This document shows positions 1-8,980 of a stretch of DNA of 64,000 nucleotides, piece after piece. Position numbers and translations under genes: made by a program. Under the pieces are notes generated by a model, which did not search any database, was not told the origin of the DNA, and saw nothing but the letters and a program-made list of their open reading frames with translations. Each line of letters opens with the position of its first letter. Within the stretch, counting starts at the first letter, position 1. The stretch is from NCBI GenBank assembly GCA_045599345.1, contig JAZRVV010000036.1, positions 1 through 64,000 of the forward strand. The letters run 5' to 3'. The stretch is from UBA1227 sp045599345 (lineage in GTDB: Bacteria > Bacillota > Clostridia > Oscillospirales > Acutalibacteraceae).

Positions 1-41
1 GTTTAATTTTTTAAACGAACCCTTTTTCTATTTATATTTTC

Positions 42-70
42 AATATCAATATTCATTTACTATTGATATT
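42..70. promoter_or_regulatory. Operator-like dyad upstream of the OYE-family gene
   Basis: A perfect 10-bp inverted repeat: AATATCAATA at 42-51 and TATTGATATT at 61-70, separated by 9 bases. The right arm contains the TTGATA that serves as candidate -35 (63-68). A symmetric site over a -35 element is typical of a repressor operator. No regulator gene is visible in the window, so the binding protein is unknown. The AT-rich composition makes some dyads likely by chance. Confidence 0.45.
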
Positions 71-91
71 AATTAACATGTGTTTTAAAAT
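63..91 (+). promoter_or_regulatory. Candidate sigma-A promoter of the OYE-family gene
   Basis: TTGATA at 63-68, a 17-base spacer, then TAAAAT at 86-91. This places transcription start about 30 bases before the Shine-Dalgarno (AAGGGGGAG, 117-125). It overlaps the dyad at 42-70. Confidence 0.5.
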
Positions 92-130
92 TTATATGTG
101 TTAATTTTTGGACTCCAAGGGGGAGATACA

Positions 131-2107
131 ATGAGCAAAAAATACAAAACTCTACTATCACCTGCAAAGATAGGTAGTGTAGAACTTCGCAACAGAACAA
201 TCATGGCTGCCATGGGTATGAGCCAGTCGGACAATGGCTTTGTAAACAAGGCAACTATCAACCACTATGCTGAGCGCGCAAAAGGCGGCGTTGGCGGTAT
301 CATCGTAGAGGTAACTTGCGTTGATACACCACTTGGTCTTAACACCAAGGGCATGCTTATTATCGATGATGATAAGTACATCCCTGGTATGGCTGACCTT
401 GCAAACGCAATTCACGAAGGTGGCTCAAAAGCATTCCTTCAGATTTCTCACACAGGTCGTGGTGCTCGTCGTCCAATTATCGGCGATCAACCAGTAGGAC
501 CAAGTGCTGTTGCAATGCCTTACTCATATATGATGGGTCTTGCTAACGAGACACCACGCGAGCTTACAATTCCAGAGATTAAGGAAATTGAGGAAAAGTA
601 CGCTCAGGCTGCACTTCGTGCTAAAAAGGCTGGCTTCGATGGTATCGAAATCCACAGTGTTGGTTATTACCTCGGACAGCAGTTCCTTTCAAAAACTGCA
701 AACATCAGAAAAGACGAATACGGCGGAAGTCGCAAAAATCGTATGCGCTTCCATACAAATATAATCAAGAGAATCCGTGAACTCTGCGGTGAGGATTTTG
801 CAATCCTTTTAAAGCTTCCTGCTATTGAAATCGGTACATATTCAGGTATTTCTATTTTTGATGGTATGTACTACTTCAAGGAATTCCAGAAAATCGGCGT
901 AGATGCTATTGAAGTACTCGCTGGTAAATGGTCAAGCGAAGCTGGCAAGAACGAAGCACCTGACTCTGCTTACAAAGATTGCATGGCAGTTGCACTCAGT
1001 GCTGTAATGAAAGTTGCTGTTTTCCTTCAAACTGGACACAAGAGCACAATCCCATATATCGCAGGCGGTCGTGCACAAAACCCAGTAGCAGCAGAAAAAG
1101 TCCTCAAGAGAAAAGAATGCGAATTCATTTTCGTAGGTCATGGACTCCTCGCTCAGCCAGACCTTGTTAACCTCTATGCACAAGGTCGCGAGGACGAGAT
1201 TAGACCTTGCATCGGATGCGGTCACTGCATCGACCACCAGCTTCAGCATGGTGGCAAGGCAATCTGCTCAAGCAACCCAGTTCTCGCTCGTGGCGATAAC
1301 GACTACACAATCACACCTGCTAAAAAGTCTAAGCACGTAGTAGTAATCGGTGCTGGTGTTGCAGGCGTTGAGGCTGCAAGAATTGCAGCAATCCGCGGCC
1401 ACAAAGTTGACCTCTATGAAAAGTCAAAAGAAGTTGGCGGTCAAATGAATCTTGCTGACAAGCCACCTTTCAAAGAGAACTTCAAACTCCTCAAACCTTA
1501 TCTTGAGCGTCAGCTCGAAATCACAGGTGTAAACGTACACCTTGGCACTGAGGTTTCAAAGGACGACATCCTTAAGATGAAACCAGATGCAGTTGTTTGC
1601 GCAACTGGTGTTATTCCATCAATGCTCAAAATTCCTGGTGCAGAGCGCGCAATCAATGCAAATGATGTACTTGCTGGTGCCAAAACTGGTAAAGATGTAG
1701 TTGTAATCGGCGGCGGTTCAATCGGATGCGAGACAGCAGAGCTCCTCAAGAAACAGGGCAAGAATGTTGCAATCCTTGAAATGACCGATACACTCGCTGG
1801 CAACACAGGTAAGACAAACCAGACTATCCTTCTCAGCCACCTTAAGGGTCACGGCGTAAAGCTCTTCACAGAGTCAGCAGTTCAAAAGATTACAAAGGAT
1901 GCTGTTGTTTACAAGAACAAGGATGGCAAAGAAAAGTCACTCCCTGCTGACACAGTTGTAATGTCAGTTGGTAACAAACCAAATACAGCTCTTTACGATT
2001 CACTCAAAGATGAAGTAAAAGAAATCTACAACATCGGCGATTCAAATGGCGGCGGAATTATTCCAAACGCAGTTTACGATGGTTACACAGTAGGTTGCCA
2101 GTTATAA
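131..2107 (+). CDS. FAD/FMN iron-sulfur NADH:flavin oxidoreductase, 2,4-dienoyl-CoA reductase / BaiCD / enoate reductase type
   Basis: A 658-residue cytoplasmic redox enzyme with three parts. Residues 1 to about 340 are an FMN-binding Old Yellow Enzyme barrel. A [4Fe-4S] motif follows with Cys at about 360, 363, 366 and 379. The C-terminal half has two dinucleotide folds (GAGVAG near 405 and GGGSIG near 523). This architecture matches 2,4-dienoyl-CoA reductase (FadH), enoate reductases and bile-acid BaiCD/BaiH; it passes electrons from NAD(P)H through FAD and Fe-S to FMN to reduce an activated C=C bond. The barrel motif reads IHSVGYYLGQQF: the second His of the OYE HxxH pair is absent, while a Tyr sits where FadH has its catalytic Tyr. 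ATG 131 is chosen because AAGGGGGAG lies 5 bases upstream; an in-frame codon at 98 has no such site. The gene stands alone between an operator-like dyad and a strong terminator. The substrate cannot be read from sequence. Confidence 0.9.
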   Translation: MSKKYKTLLSPAKIGSVELRNRTIMAAMGMSQSDNGFVNKATINHYAERAKGGVGGIIVEVTCVDTPLGLNTKGMLIIDDDKYIPGMADLANAIHEGGSKAFLQISHTGRGARRPIIGDQPVGPSAVAMPYSYMMGLANETPRELTIPEIKEIEEKYAQAALRAKKAGFDGIEIHSVGYYLGQQFLSKTANIRKDEYGGSRKNRMRFHTNIIKRIRELCGEDFAILLKLPAIEIGTYSGISIFDGMYYFKEFQKIGVDAIEVLAGKWSSEAGKNEAPDSAYKDCMAVALSAVMKVAVFLQTGHKSTIPYIAGGRAQNPVAAEKVLKRKECEFIFVGHGLLAQPDLVNLYAQGREDEIRPCIGCGHCIDHQLQHGGKAICSSNPVLARGDNDYTITPAKKSKHVVVIGAGVAGVEAARIAAIRGHKVDLYEKSKEVGGQMNLADKPPFKENFKLLKPYLERQLEITGVNVHLGTEVSKDDILKMKPDAVVCATGVIPSMLKIPGAERAINANDVLAGAKTGKDVVVIGGGSIGCETAELLKKQGKNVAILEMTDTLAGNTGKTNQTILLSHLKGHGVKLFTESAVQKITKDAVVYKNKDGKEKSLPADTVVMSVGNKPNTALYDSLKDEVKEIYNIGDSNGGGIIPNAVYDGYTVGCQL

Positions 2108-2125
2108 ACAAAAATTAAAAATAAA

Positions 2126-2159
2126 AGGCTGTTCTGTCTTCACAGAACAGCCTTTTTTT
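2126..2159 (+). terminator. Intrinsic terminator after the OYE-family gene
   Basis: AGGCTGTTCTG pairs with CAGAACAGCCT around a short loop, followed by an uninterrupted run of seven T. This is a strong rho-independent terminator beginning 18 bases after the stop codon. Confidence 0.9.
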
Positions 2160-2199
2160 GGTAAAATTTATCTATCAAAGTTAAATAGGAGTTTTTGAT

Positions 2200-2700
2200 A
2201 TGCCAAAAAGAGATAACTACATATCTTGGGATGAATACTTCATGGGTGTTGCAAAGCTTGCATCAATGAGGTCCAAGGATCCAAACACCCAAGTTGGCGC
2301 ATGCATAGTAAATCAAAACAATAAGATTATGTCTGTTGGATACAACGGTTTCCCATGCGGATGCTCCGATGACGAATTCCCTTGGGAGCGTAGCGCAGAG
2401 TGCGAAACCGATACAAAATATCCTTATGTTTGCCATGCAGAACTCAATGCTATTCTCAATAATGAGGGCGGAGACCTCCACGGATGTAAAATCTATGTAG
2501 CACTCTTCCCTTGCAACGAATGCGCCAAGGCAATAATTCAATCAGGCATTTCAGAGGTTGTTTACCTCTCCGATAAATATGCCGACACACCACTTACCAA
2601 GGCTTCTCGCAAAATGCTCGAGGCAGCTGGCGTTAAACTTACCAAGCTCGGCGCACATCAGGATGAACTTGTTATTGATTTAAGAGAAGAAAACGTTTAA
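2200..2700 (+). CDS. Deoxycytidylate (dCMP) deaminase, ComEB family
   Basis: A 166-residue zinc-dependent deaminase that converts dCMP to dUMP, feeding thymidylate synthesis. The zinc signature is clear: His79-Ala-Glu81 supplies one ligand and the proton shuttle, and Cys105 and Cys108 in PCNEC supply the other two. The N-terminal NTQVGACIV and GYNGFP motifs are typical of dCMP deaminases and argue against tRNA adenosine or free cytidine deaminases. The extra Cys and His between residues 53 and 79 (FPCGC, AEC, VCH) occur in dCMP deaminases that carry a second structural zinc. Length is normal. AGGAG at about 2187 precedes the ATG. It is transcribed head-on to replication from the nearby origin and is not obviously co-regulated with its neighbours. 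Confidence 0.9.
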   Translation: MPKRDNYISWDEYFMGVAKLASMRSKDPNTQVGACIVNQNNKIMSVGYNGFPCGCSDDEFPWERSAECETDTKYPYVCHAELNAILNNEGGDLHGCKIYVALFPCNECAKAIIQSGISEVVYLSDKYADTPLTKASRKMLEAAGVKLTKLGAHQDELVIDLREENV

Positions 2701-2719
2701 TAATAAATAGCAAAAACTA

Positions 2720-2749
2720 AGAGCTCTCGTAATCGAGAGCTCTTTCCTT
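2720..2749. terminator. Bidirectional terminator between dCMP deaminase and LCP gene
   Basis: AGAGCTCTCG and CGAGAGCTCT form a 10-bp stem with a TAAT loop and T-rich tail. It sits between two convergent genes (stops at 2700 and 2757), so it probably serves both strands. Confidence 0.8.
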
Positions 2750-2756
2750 TTGTCAT

Positions 2757-4025
2757 TTAGTAGAGAACTGATACTCTGTCTGGATCAAGCTCAATGTTGG
2801 TTGTTCCATAGAGTGTCTTTTGGAGTTCTTGCGCTCCAGCAGGATAATCAACAATCCATATCCATTGGCTGCCAGCATATCCACTCCTACAAAGTTTCTC
2901 TGATGGCATAGCCATTTGCTCAATATCATATTTAAGCCAACCGCTTGTTATAGCATCGCCCGCATATCCAAGAATAGCGGTTTTGCTCATATCGGTTGTG
3001 ATATATGGGAATACATTGTTTACTACATTGTTGAGCTGCGAAAGACTTGCATTTTTCATACTGCTCAAAGTAGAAGTGATTACCCTACGCTGACGCTCAG
3101 TTCTGTTTATGTCAGAATCGAGCCTTCTTATTCTGCAGAATGTCAGAGCCATCTCACCTTGTAGGTGATTTGTTCCAGTTTCATATGGCTTTGGCTGCTC
3201 GTTTCCAGTAAGTGACCACTCATACCAAGTCTCATTAAGGAATTTTGCTTCCTTTTCTGTGACGTAAACATTAACTCCGCCAAGCGCATCAATAACCTTT
3301 GGGAAGGTTTGATAGTTTACAATTGCATAATCATCAATCTTGACCTTGTAATTGTTCTCGATTGTTGAAAGCAATACATTTATACCACCCTTTGAGTATG
3401 CCCAATTGAGTTTACCATAAGTTGGACTGCCCTTTTTAGGAACGATATATGTGTAACTGTCTCGATAAAGGGATGCCAAAGTGATTTTATGTGTTTTCTC
3501 GTTGACCGATGCAATGATCATCGAGTCGGTACATCCACTTACTGAATCAAGTCCGATAAGAAGTATGTTTTTGACATTCTTATCCGACATTTTCTTGACG
3601 TCATTCAATGCCCAATTTTTGATTATGCCATTAAGTGTATTGGCATCGGCCAAATCATCAAGGGCCTCCATGTCAACTTCTTCTGTTACTTCTGCTACTG
3701 GTTCCTCATCAGCTGTTCCAAGAAGTGAAAGTTTGGACCAAACAATAGCAAAGATAGCAATCAAGAGTACAAGTATTATTGCAATAACTATGATAATAGT
3801 TTTTTGCTTTTTAGAACGATGACTCCAAAAATATTTCAGTTTGTCACCGAAAGTCTCTTTTTTGCTCCTTGTCTTTGAAACTGGTTTGGAAATCGTTTTT
3901 TTCTTGGCAGGCTTTTTATAAGTAGGCTTTGTAGTAGGCCTTTTCTTTTGAGGAATATTCTTCTTACTCGGAGTTGACCTTGAAGCAGAAGCATGCTTTG
4001 GCGTGTATTCTTCTTTTTTTGCCAT
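2757..4025 (-). CDS. LytR-CpsA-Psr (LCP) family cell-wall glycopolymer ligase
   Basis: A 422-residue type II membrane protein. Residues 1-75 form a very basic Lys/Pro-rich cytoplasmic tail, residues 77-97 a single transmembrane helix, and residues from about 148 onward the extracellular LCP domain. The domain motifs are present: NILLIGLDS, the acidic TDSMI, ASLYRDSY, and the Arg-rich FCRIRRLDSDINRTERQRR that binds polyprenyl pyrophosphate. LCP enzymes transfer undecaprenyl-linked polymers such as teichoic acids or capsule to peptidoglycan. The start lies one base after the gyrA stop, with a Shine-Dalgarno inside the gyrA end, so it is the last gene of the gyrase transcript. That pairing is unusual because gyrA is normally not coupled to an envelope gene. 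The polymer it attaches is not identifiable. Confidence 0.9.
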   Translation of the reverse strand: MAKKEEYTPKHASASRSTPSKKNIPQKKRPTTKPTYKKPAKKKTISKPVSKTRSKKETFGDKLKYFWSHRSKKQKTIIIVIAIILVLLIAIFAIVWSKLSLLGTADEEPVAEVTEEVDMEALDDLADANTLNGIIKNWALNDVKKMSDKNVKNILLIGLDSVSGCTDSMIIASVNEKTHKITLASLYRDSYTYIVPKKGSPTYGKLNWAYSKGGINVLLSTIENNYKVKIDDYAIVNYQTFPKVIDALGGVNVYVTEKEAKFLNETWYEWSLTGNEQPKPYETGTNHLQGEMALTFCRIRRLDSDINRTERQRRVITSTLSSMKNASLSQLNNVVNNVFPYITTDMSKTAILGYAGDAITSGWLKYDIEQMAMPSEKLCRSGYAGSQWIWIVDYPAGAQELQKTLYGTTNIELDPDRVSVLY

Positions 4026-4026
4026 C

Positions 4027-6615
4027 TTATTCCTCTGCCTCTTCTGCTACTGCTTCATCAGCAGGTTCTGTTGTTTCTGCTGTTTCTTCGCTGTCATCAA
4101 GTTCAGATGAATCAGTTTCTATCTCCTGCTTTTCCCATTCCTCACGAATTGTTGCAAGAGTAATTACTTTGTCCTCATCTTCCTTGATTCTCATAACCTT
4201 AACGCCCTTTGCTGGACGAGTAACAAGGTTAACTTCCTCAGATGAAATACGGATGATGACACCGTTTGCAGAAATCATGATAAGTTCATCCTCTGGTTCA
4301 ACCATACGGATTGCCGCAACCTTACCAAATCTGTCAACACGGTAGTTAAGGAGACCCGAACCACCACGTTTTTGAACTTTATAGTCATCTGGGTTTGAAC
4401 GACGACCATAACCCATTTCAGATACTGTGAATACAGTAGCATTTTCGCGGATTACATCGAAGCCAACAACATAGTCGTCAGCTTTCTTAAACGCAATTGC
4501 CTTAACACCACGAGCAGTTCTGCCAAGTTCACGAGCGTCAGTCTCGTGGAAACGAATGCTCATACCCTCGTGTGTTGCAACAAGAAGGTCATCATTACCC
4601 GATGTGAGGTGAACCCATGAAAGTTCGTCATCCTCATCAAGATTAATTGCGATAAGGCCTGATTTTCTTACATTCTTATACTGCTCAAGGAGTGTACGTT
4701 TAATAATACCCTTCTTGGTCATCATACATACGTATTCACCATTTGCTTCGTTTGGAATACGAAGAAGCTGTGAAACTTTTTCACCTGGCATAAGTGGCAA
4801 TACATTAACCATATTAGTACCCTTTGCCTGGCGAGATGCCTCTGGGATTTCATATGCCTTGAGGCGATAGCAACGACCAAAGTTTGTAAAGAACATTACA
4901 AACTCGTGAGTTGTACATGTAAACATCGTAGATGTGATGTCCTCTTCCTTTTGAGTCATACCAGAAATACCACGGCCACCACGGTGTTGCTTTTGGTATT
5001 CGGTTGTTGGCATACGCTTGATATATCCCATCTCTGTAAGAGTGATAACTGATGCTTCTTCTGGAATGAGGTCTTCAATATCAACTTCACCAGATACATT
5101 ACAGATTTCTGTACGTCTCTCATCGCCAAACTTTTCAGCTATCTGACGAGATTCTTCCTTGATTACTTCCATAAGCTTGTGCTCATCAGCAAGGAGTGCC
5201 TCGTACTCTGCAATTCTTACATGGATTGAATCAAGTTCATCCATGATCTTTTTAATTTCAAGACCTGCGAGTTGTCCAAGACGGAAAGCAACGATTGCTG
5301 ATGCCTGTGGTTCGTCAAAGCCGAATTTGTCCATGATAGCAATCTTGGCCTCAGCCTGTCCGCCCTTACAATGACGAATTGTATCAATGATATCATCAAC
5401 AATATCGATTGCCTTTGCAAGACCCTCTAAAATGTGAGCACGCTCAAGAGCCTTGTTAAGTTCGAATTTTGTACGACGTGTAACAATGTCCTTTTGGAAA
5501 TTGATAAATTCCTGAAGGTATTCCTTAAGTGATAAAATCTTTGGCTGGCCATCAACAATACAGAGGTTGATTACACCAAATGAAGATTGAAGCTGTGTAT
5601 ATTGGAAAAGTTGATTGAGTATTACATTTGGATTGGCATCACGCTTGATGTCAATTGAAATGTACATACCATGTCTTGAAGAGTAATCGTTAACATCTGC
5701 GATACCTTCAACCTTTTTCTCTTTTACCAAATCAGCAATTGATTCAATAAGGCGAGCCTTATTTACACCGTATGGAATCTCAGATACTTTGATTTCATAA
5801 CGTCCATTTGCTTTTTCAACTATTTCTGTGCGTGCACGAACTGTAATCTTACCACGACCAGTTGCATAAGCAGCGCGAATACCAGAACGACCCATAATAA
5901 TACCTGATGTTGGGAAGTCAGGACCTGGAATATGTTCCATAAGTTCTGGGAGCTCAATATCAGGATTGTCAATGATAGCGCACATGCCATTGATAACCTC
6001 GGTGAGGTTATGTGGTGGGATGTTGGTTGCCATACCTACGGCAATACCCATTGAACCATTAACAAGAAGGTTTGGAAAACGAACAGGTAAAACTGTTGGT
6101 TCCTTCAAACGATCATCGTAGTTTGGAATAAAATCAACTGTATCCTTATCAATGTCAGAAAGCATTCTAACAGAAAGTTTTGACATACGGGACTCTGTAT
6201 AACGGTAAGCAGCAGGTGGGTCACCATCGATTGAACCGAAGTTACCATGACCATCAACAAGTGTATATCTCATTGAGAAATCCTGTGCAAGACGTACCAT
6301 TGCATCATAAACGGATGCGTCACCGTGTGGATGATAACGACCGAGCACTGAACCTACGGTATCAGCGCACTTACGGTATGCCTTATCTGGTGTTAAACCA
6401 TTCTCATGCATGGTATAAATAATTCTTCTATGTACTGGCTTTAAACCATCTCTTACATCTGGAAGTGCACGAGAAATAATTACTGACATTGAGTAATCGA
6501 GGAATGATTTACGCATCTCGGCATCGAGGTCTACGTTGACAACTTTAGTATTTTCAAGATTCTCGCGGAATTCTTTTTCTTTTTGCTTTTGAATTTCTGA
6601 ACTAATTTTTGCCAT
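4027..6615 (-). CDS. gyrA: DNA gyrase subunit A
   Basis: An 862-residue breakage-reunion subunit of the type II topoisomerase that introduces negative supercoils. The order is winged helix and tower, then the C-terminal beta-pinwheel. The catalytic tyrosine is Tyr139 in AAYRYTE. The pinwheel carries a GyrA box of the form QHRGGRG, which marks gyrase rather than topoisomerase IV. In the quinolone region the sequence is HPHGDASVYD: the position equivalent to E. coli Ser83 is Ala100, as in mycobacteria, and the Asp87 equivalent is Asp104. The last 30 or so residues are strongly acidic. The start has AAGGAGG nine bases upstream. It follows gyrB by 14 bases and is followed by the LCP gene after one base. 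Confidence 0.98.
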   Translation of the reverse strand: MAKISSEIQKQKEKEFRENLENTKVVNVDLDAEMRKSFLDYSMSVIISRALPDVRDGLKPVHRRIIYTMHENGLTPDKAYRKCADTVGSVLGRYHPHGDASVYDAMVRLAQDFSMRYTLVDGHGNFGSIDGDPPAAYRYTESRMSKLSVRMLSDIDKDTVDFIPNYDDRLKEPTVLPVRFPNLLVNGSMGIAVGMATNIPPHNLTEVINGMCAIIDNPDIELPELMEHIPGPDFPTSGIIMGRSGIRAAYATGRGKITVRARTEIVEKANGRYEIKVSEIPYGVNKARLIESIADLVKEKKVEGIADVNDYSSRHGMYISIDIKRDANPNVILNQLFQYTQLQSSFGVINLCIVDGQPKILSLKEYLQEFINFQKDIVTRRTKFELNKALERAHILEGLAKAIDIVDDIIDTIRHCKGGQAEAKIAIMDKFGFDEPQASAIVAFRLGQLAGLEIKKIMDELDSIHVRIAEYEALLADEHKLMEVIKEESRQIAEKFGDERRTEICNVSGEVDIEDLIPEEASVITLTEMGYIKRMPTTEYQKQHRGGRGISGMTQKEEDITSTMFTCTTHEFVMFFTNFGRCYRLKAYEIPEASRQAKGTNMVNVLPLMPGEKVSQLLRIPNEANGEYVCMMTKKGIIKRTLLEQYKNVRKSGLIAINLDEDDELSWVHLTSGNDDLLVATHEGMSIRFHETDARELGRTARGVKAIAFKKADDYVVGFDVIRENATVFTVSEMGYGRRSNPDDYKVQKRGGSGLLNYRVDRFGKVAAIRMVEPEDELIMISANGVIIRISSEEVNLVTRPAKGVKVMRIKEDEDKVITLATIREEWEKQEIETDSSELDDSEETAETTEPADEAVAEEAEE

Positions 6616-6629
6616 TTCATCACCCCTCC

Positions 6630-8705
6630 TTATACATCAAGATTTTGAACGTATTTAGCGTTCTTTTCTATAAATTCACGACGTGGCTCTACTTTGTCGC
6701 CCATCAAGATTGAGAATGTCTCATCTGCTACCATTGCATCCTCAAGAAAAACACGTTTCATTATACGAGTCTTTGGATCCATTGTTGTTTCCCAAAGCTG
6801 TTCTGCATCCATTTCACCAAGACCTTTGTATCTCTGGATGTCACAACTGCCACCAAATGCCTCGATTTTTTCATCACGTTCCTCGTCTGAGAAAGCGTAA
6901 TCAGACTTTTTGCCCTTGCTTATCTTGTAAAGAGGAGGTTGAGCTATGTAAACGTGACCTTCCTCAATCAAAGGACGCATATAGCGGAAGAAGAATGTAA
7001 GAAGCAATGTCTGGATATGAGCACCATCGACATCGGCATCGGACATAATAACAATTTTATTGTAACGAAGTTTTGTAAGGTCAAAGTCCTCACCAATACC
7101 TGTACCAAGTGCAGTTACAACTGGTGTCAACTTATCGTTACCGATAACTTTATCAAGTCTTGCCTTTTCAACGTTAAGCATCTTGCCCCAAAGTGGGAGG
7201 ATTGCTTGATACTGACGCTCACGTCCCTCTTTTGCTGAGCCACCCGCAGAGTCACCCTCTACGATGTAGAGTTCAGTAAGCTCTGCATTTTTATCAAGGC
7301 AATCAGCAAGTTTACCTGGAAGAGAATTTCCTTCAAGTGCAGTTTTGCGACGAGCAAGATCACGAGCCTTTCTCGCAGCTTCTCGAGCCCTTGAAGCCTC
7401 AAGTGCTTTATTAAATATCGCTCTTGCAACACTTGGATTTTCCTCAAAGTATTCCATGAGCTTATCATATACAGTCTTGGAAACAAGAGGGGTCATTTCA
7501 GTGTTACCAAGTTTACCCTTTGTTTGACCTTCAAATTCTGCCTCTGTAAGTTTTACAGATATAACAGCAATAAGACCTTCACGAACATCATCGCCAGAAA
7601 GTTTCTTGTCGCTGTCCTTTAATATATTGTATTTTTTACCATAATCATTGAATACACGAGTCAAAGCTGTCTTAAAACCAGCCTCATGTGTACCACCGTC
7701 TATTGTTCGAACATTATTAGCATATGAATAGAGGATTTCATTATAGCTGTCATTATACATGAGGGAAATATCTACCTCACGGTCGCCCTTAACAGCATTA
7801 AATGAGATTGGAGTTTCGTGTAAAGGAGTATATCCACGCTTTTCATTAATAAAGTTAACGAATTCAGTGATACCACCTTCGTAACAATAAACCTCTGGCT
7901 CTTCACGCTCAGGATTTTCACGAAGATCCGTCAAAGTTATTTTAAGACCAGCATTGAGGAATGCCTGCTCACGAAGACGTTTTTCAAGAGTATCAAACTC
8001 ATAGTGAGTTGTCTCCTGGAAAATTTCTGGATTTGCTTTAAATCTGATTGTTGTACCAGTTTCATTTGTATCACCAATTACTTTAAGAGGAGCAACTGGG
8101 TCACCAACTTTGAAACTCATTGCATGGATATGTCCTTCTTGGCGAACTTCAACTTCAAACCAAGTTGAAAGTGCATTAACAACAGAAGAACCTACACCAT
8201 GAAGGCCACCAGATACTTTGTATCCAGAGCCACCAAACTTACCTCCTGCGTGAAGTATTGTAAGTACAACTTCTACAGAAGATTTTCCGTATTTTTCATT
8301 TATACCAACAGGGATACCACGACCGTTATCAATTACTTCGATAACATCGTCTGGTAACATATTTACTTCAATGTGAGTACAATATCCTGCAAGTGCCTCA
8401 TCTATTGAGTTGTCGACAATTTCATATACCAAATGGTGAAGACCCTTTGGACCTGTTGAACCAATGTACATACCTGGGCGCTTTCTAACCGCTTCAAGTC
8501 CCTCAAGAACCTGAATCTGGTCTGCACCATATTCACCCTCAACGAGAGTATCCATTGATTCTACATCATCAAACTCACCGATTTCTGCTTCGAGTTCGGC
8601 CTCTTTTTGTGCTGCCAACTCTTCTTTAGAAATCTGAGCTTTTTCTTCTGCAGAAAGTTCCTCTTCAACTACTTCTGCTTCAAGATTCTCGTTTTCAATA
8701 CTCAA
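6630..8705 (-). CDS. gyrB: DNA gyrase subunit B
   Basis: A 691-residue ATPase subunit of gyrase. It has the GHKL ATP-binding fold (EIVDNSIDEA near 95-104), transducer and TOPRIM domain (EGDSAGGSAK, SDADVDGAH). It is about 50 residues longer than usual because of a Glu-rich N-terminal extension before VLEGLEAVRKRPGMYIG. The start is a TTG that overlaps the remB stop codon; GGAGG within the end of remB is nine bases upstream, and no better ribosome site exists at the internal Met51, so the extension appears real. The position matching E. coli Lys447, a known quinolone site, is Trp (LPLWGK; other gyrases have Lys or Arg). It belongs to the dnaA-to-gyrA origin cluster. Confidence 0.97.
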   Translation of the reverse strand: MSIENENLEAEVVEEELSAEEKAQISKEELAAQKEAELEAEIGEFDDVESMDTLVEGEYGADQIQVLEGLEAVRKRPGMYIGSTGPKGLHHLVYEIVDNSIDEALAGYCTHIEVNMLPDDVIEVIDNGRGIPVGINEKYGKSSVEVVLTILHAGGKFGGSGYKVSGGLHGVGSSVVNALSTWFEVEVRQEGHIHAMSFKVGDPVAPLKVIGDTNETGTTIRFKANPEIFQETTHYEFDTLEKRLREQAFLNAGLKITLTDLRENPEREEPEVYCYEGGITEFVNFINEKRGYTPLHETPISFNAVKGDREVDISLMYNDSYNEILYSYANNVRTIDGGTHEAGFKTALTRVFNDYGKKYNILKDSDKKLSGDDVREGLIAVISVKLTEAEFEGQTKGKLGNTEMTPLVSKTVYDKLMEYFEENPSVARAIFNKALEASRAREAARKARDLARRKTALEGNSLPGKLADCLDKNAELTELYIVEGDSAGGSAKEGRERQYQAILPLWGKMLNVEKARLDKVIGNDKLTPVVTALGTGIGEDFDLTKLRYNKIVIMSDADVDGAHIQTLLLTFFFRYMRPLIEEGHVYIAQPPLYKISKGKKSDYAFSDEERDEKIEAFGGSCDIQRYKGLGEMDAEQLWETTMDPKTRIMKRVFLEDAMVADETFSILMGDKVEPRREFIEKNAKYVQNLDV

Positions 8706-8980
8706 AACTTAAAACCTCCATCATTATGCTTACCAGAAAAACGTTTTATAAGTGTCGCAGGGGCAAGCTGCGAAATATAAACTGTTTCTTCATTATTTTT
8801 ATTTTTACATACTATAAATGATTTAGGGAGTTCTAGTGATACATTAACAACCTTTCCCTGTTTCGACGCATTTGATAGATAATTTCTTGTATGCTTTGAA
8901 ACAGTTGTGTTATCAATATCAAAAATTCCAACTATATCATCTGTATTTATTACCGTGTATTGTCCTAAGTGGAGGAACAT
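8702..8980 (-). CDS. remB: RemB/YaaB-type extracellular matrix regulator homologue (DUF370)
   Basis: A 92-residue protein with the DUF370 start MFLHLGQYTVI and DIVGIFDID, matching B. subtilis RemB (YaaB), encoded at the same place between recF and gyrB. RemA, the better known relative, is a DNA-binding activator of matrix genes; the biochemical role of RemB is less clear. The gene overlaps recF by 16 bases and its stop overlaps the gyrB start by 4, so translation of all three is probably coupled. The Shine-Dalgarno is GGAGG, inside the end of recF. No membrane segment or signal peptide is visible. Confidence 0.85.
   Translation of the reverse strand: MFLHLGQYTVINTDDIVGIFDIDNTTVSKHTRNYLSNASKQGKVVNVSLELPKSFIVCKNKNNEETVYISQLAPATLIKRFSGKHNDGGFKF

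Noticed and set aside
1..16. GTTTAA-TTTT-TTAAAC inverted repeat at the window edge
   Set aside because: Only 6-bp arms of A/T-rich sequence, and the upstream context is cut off.
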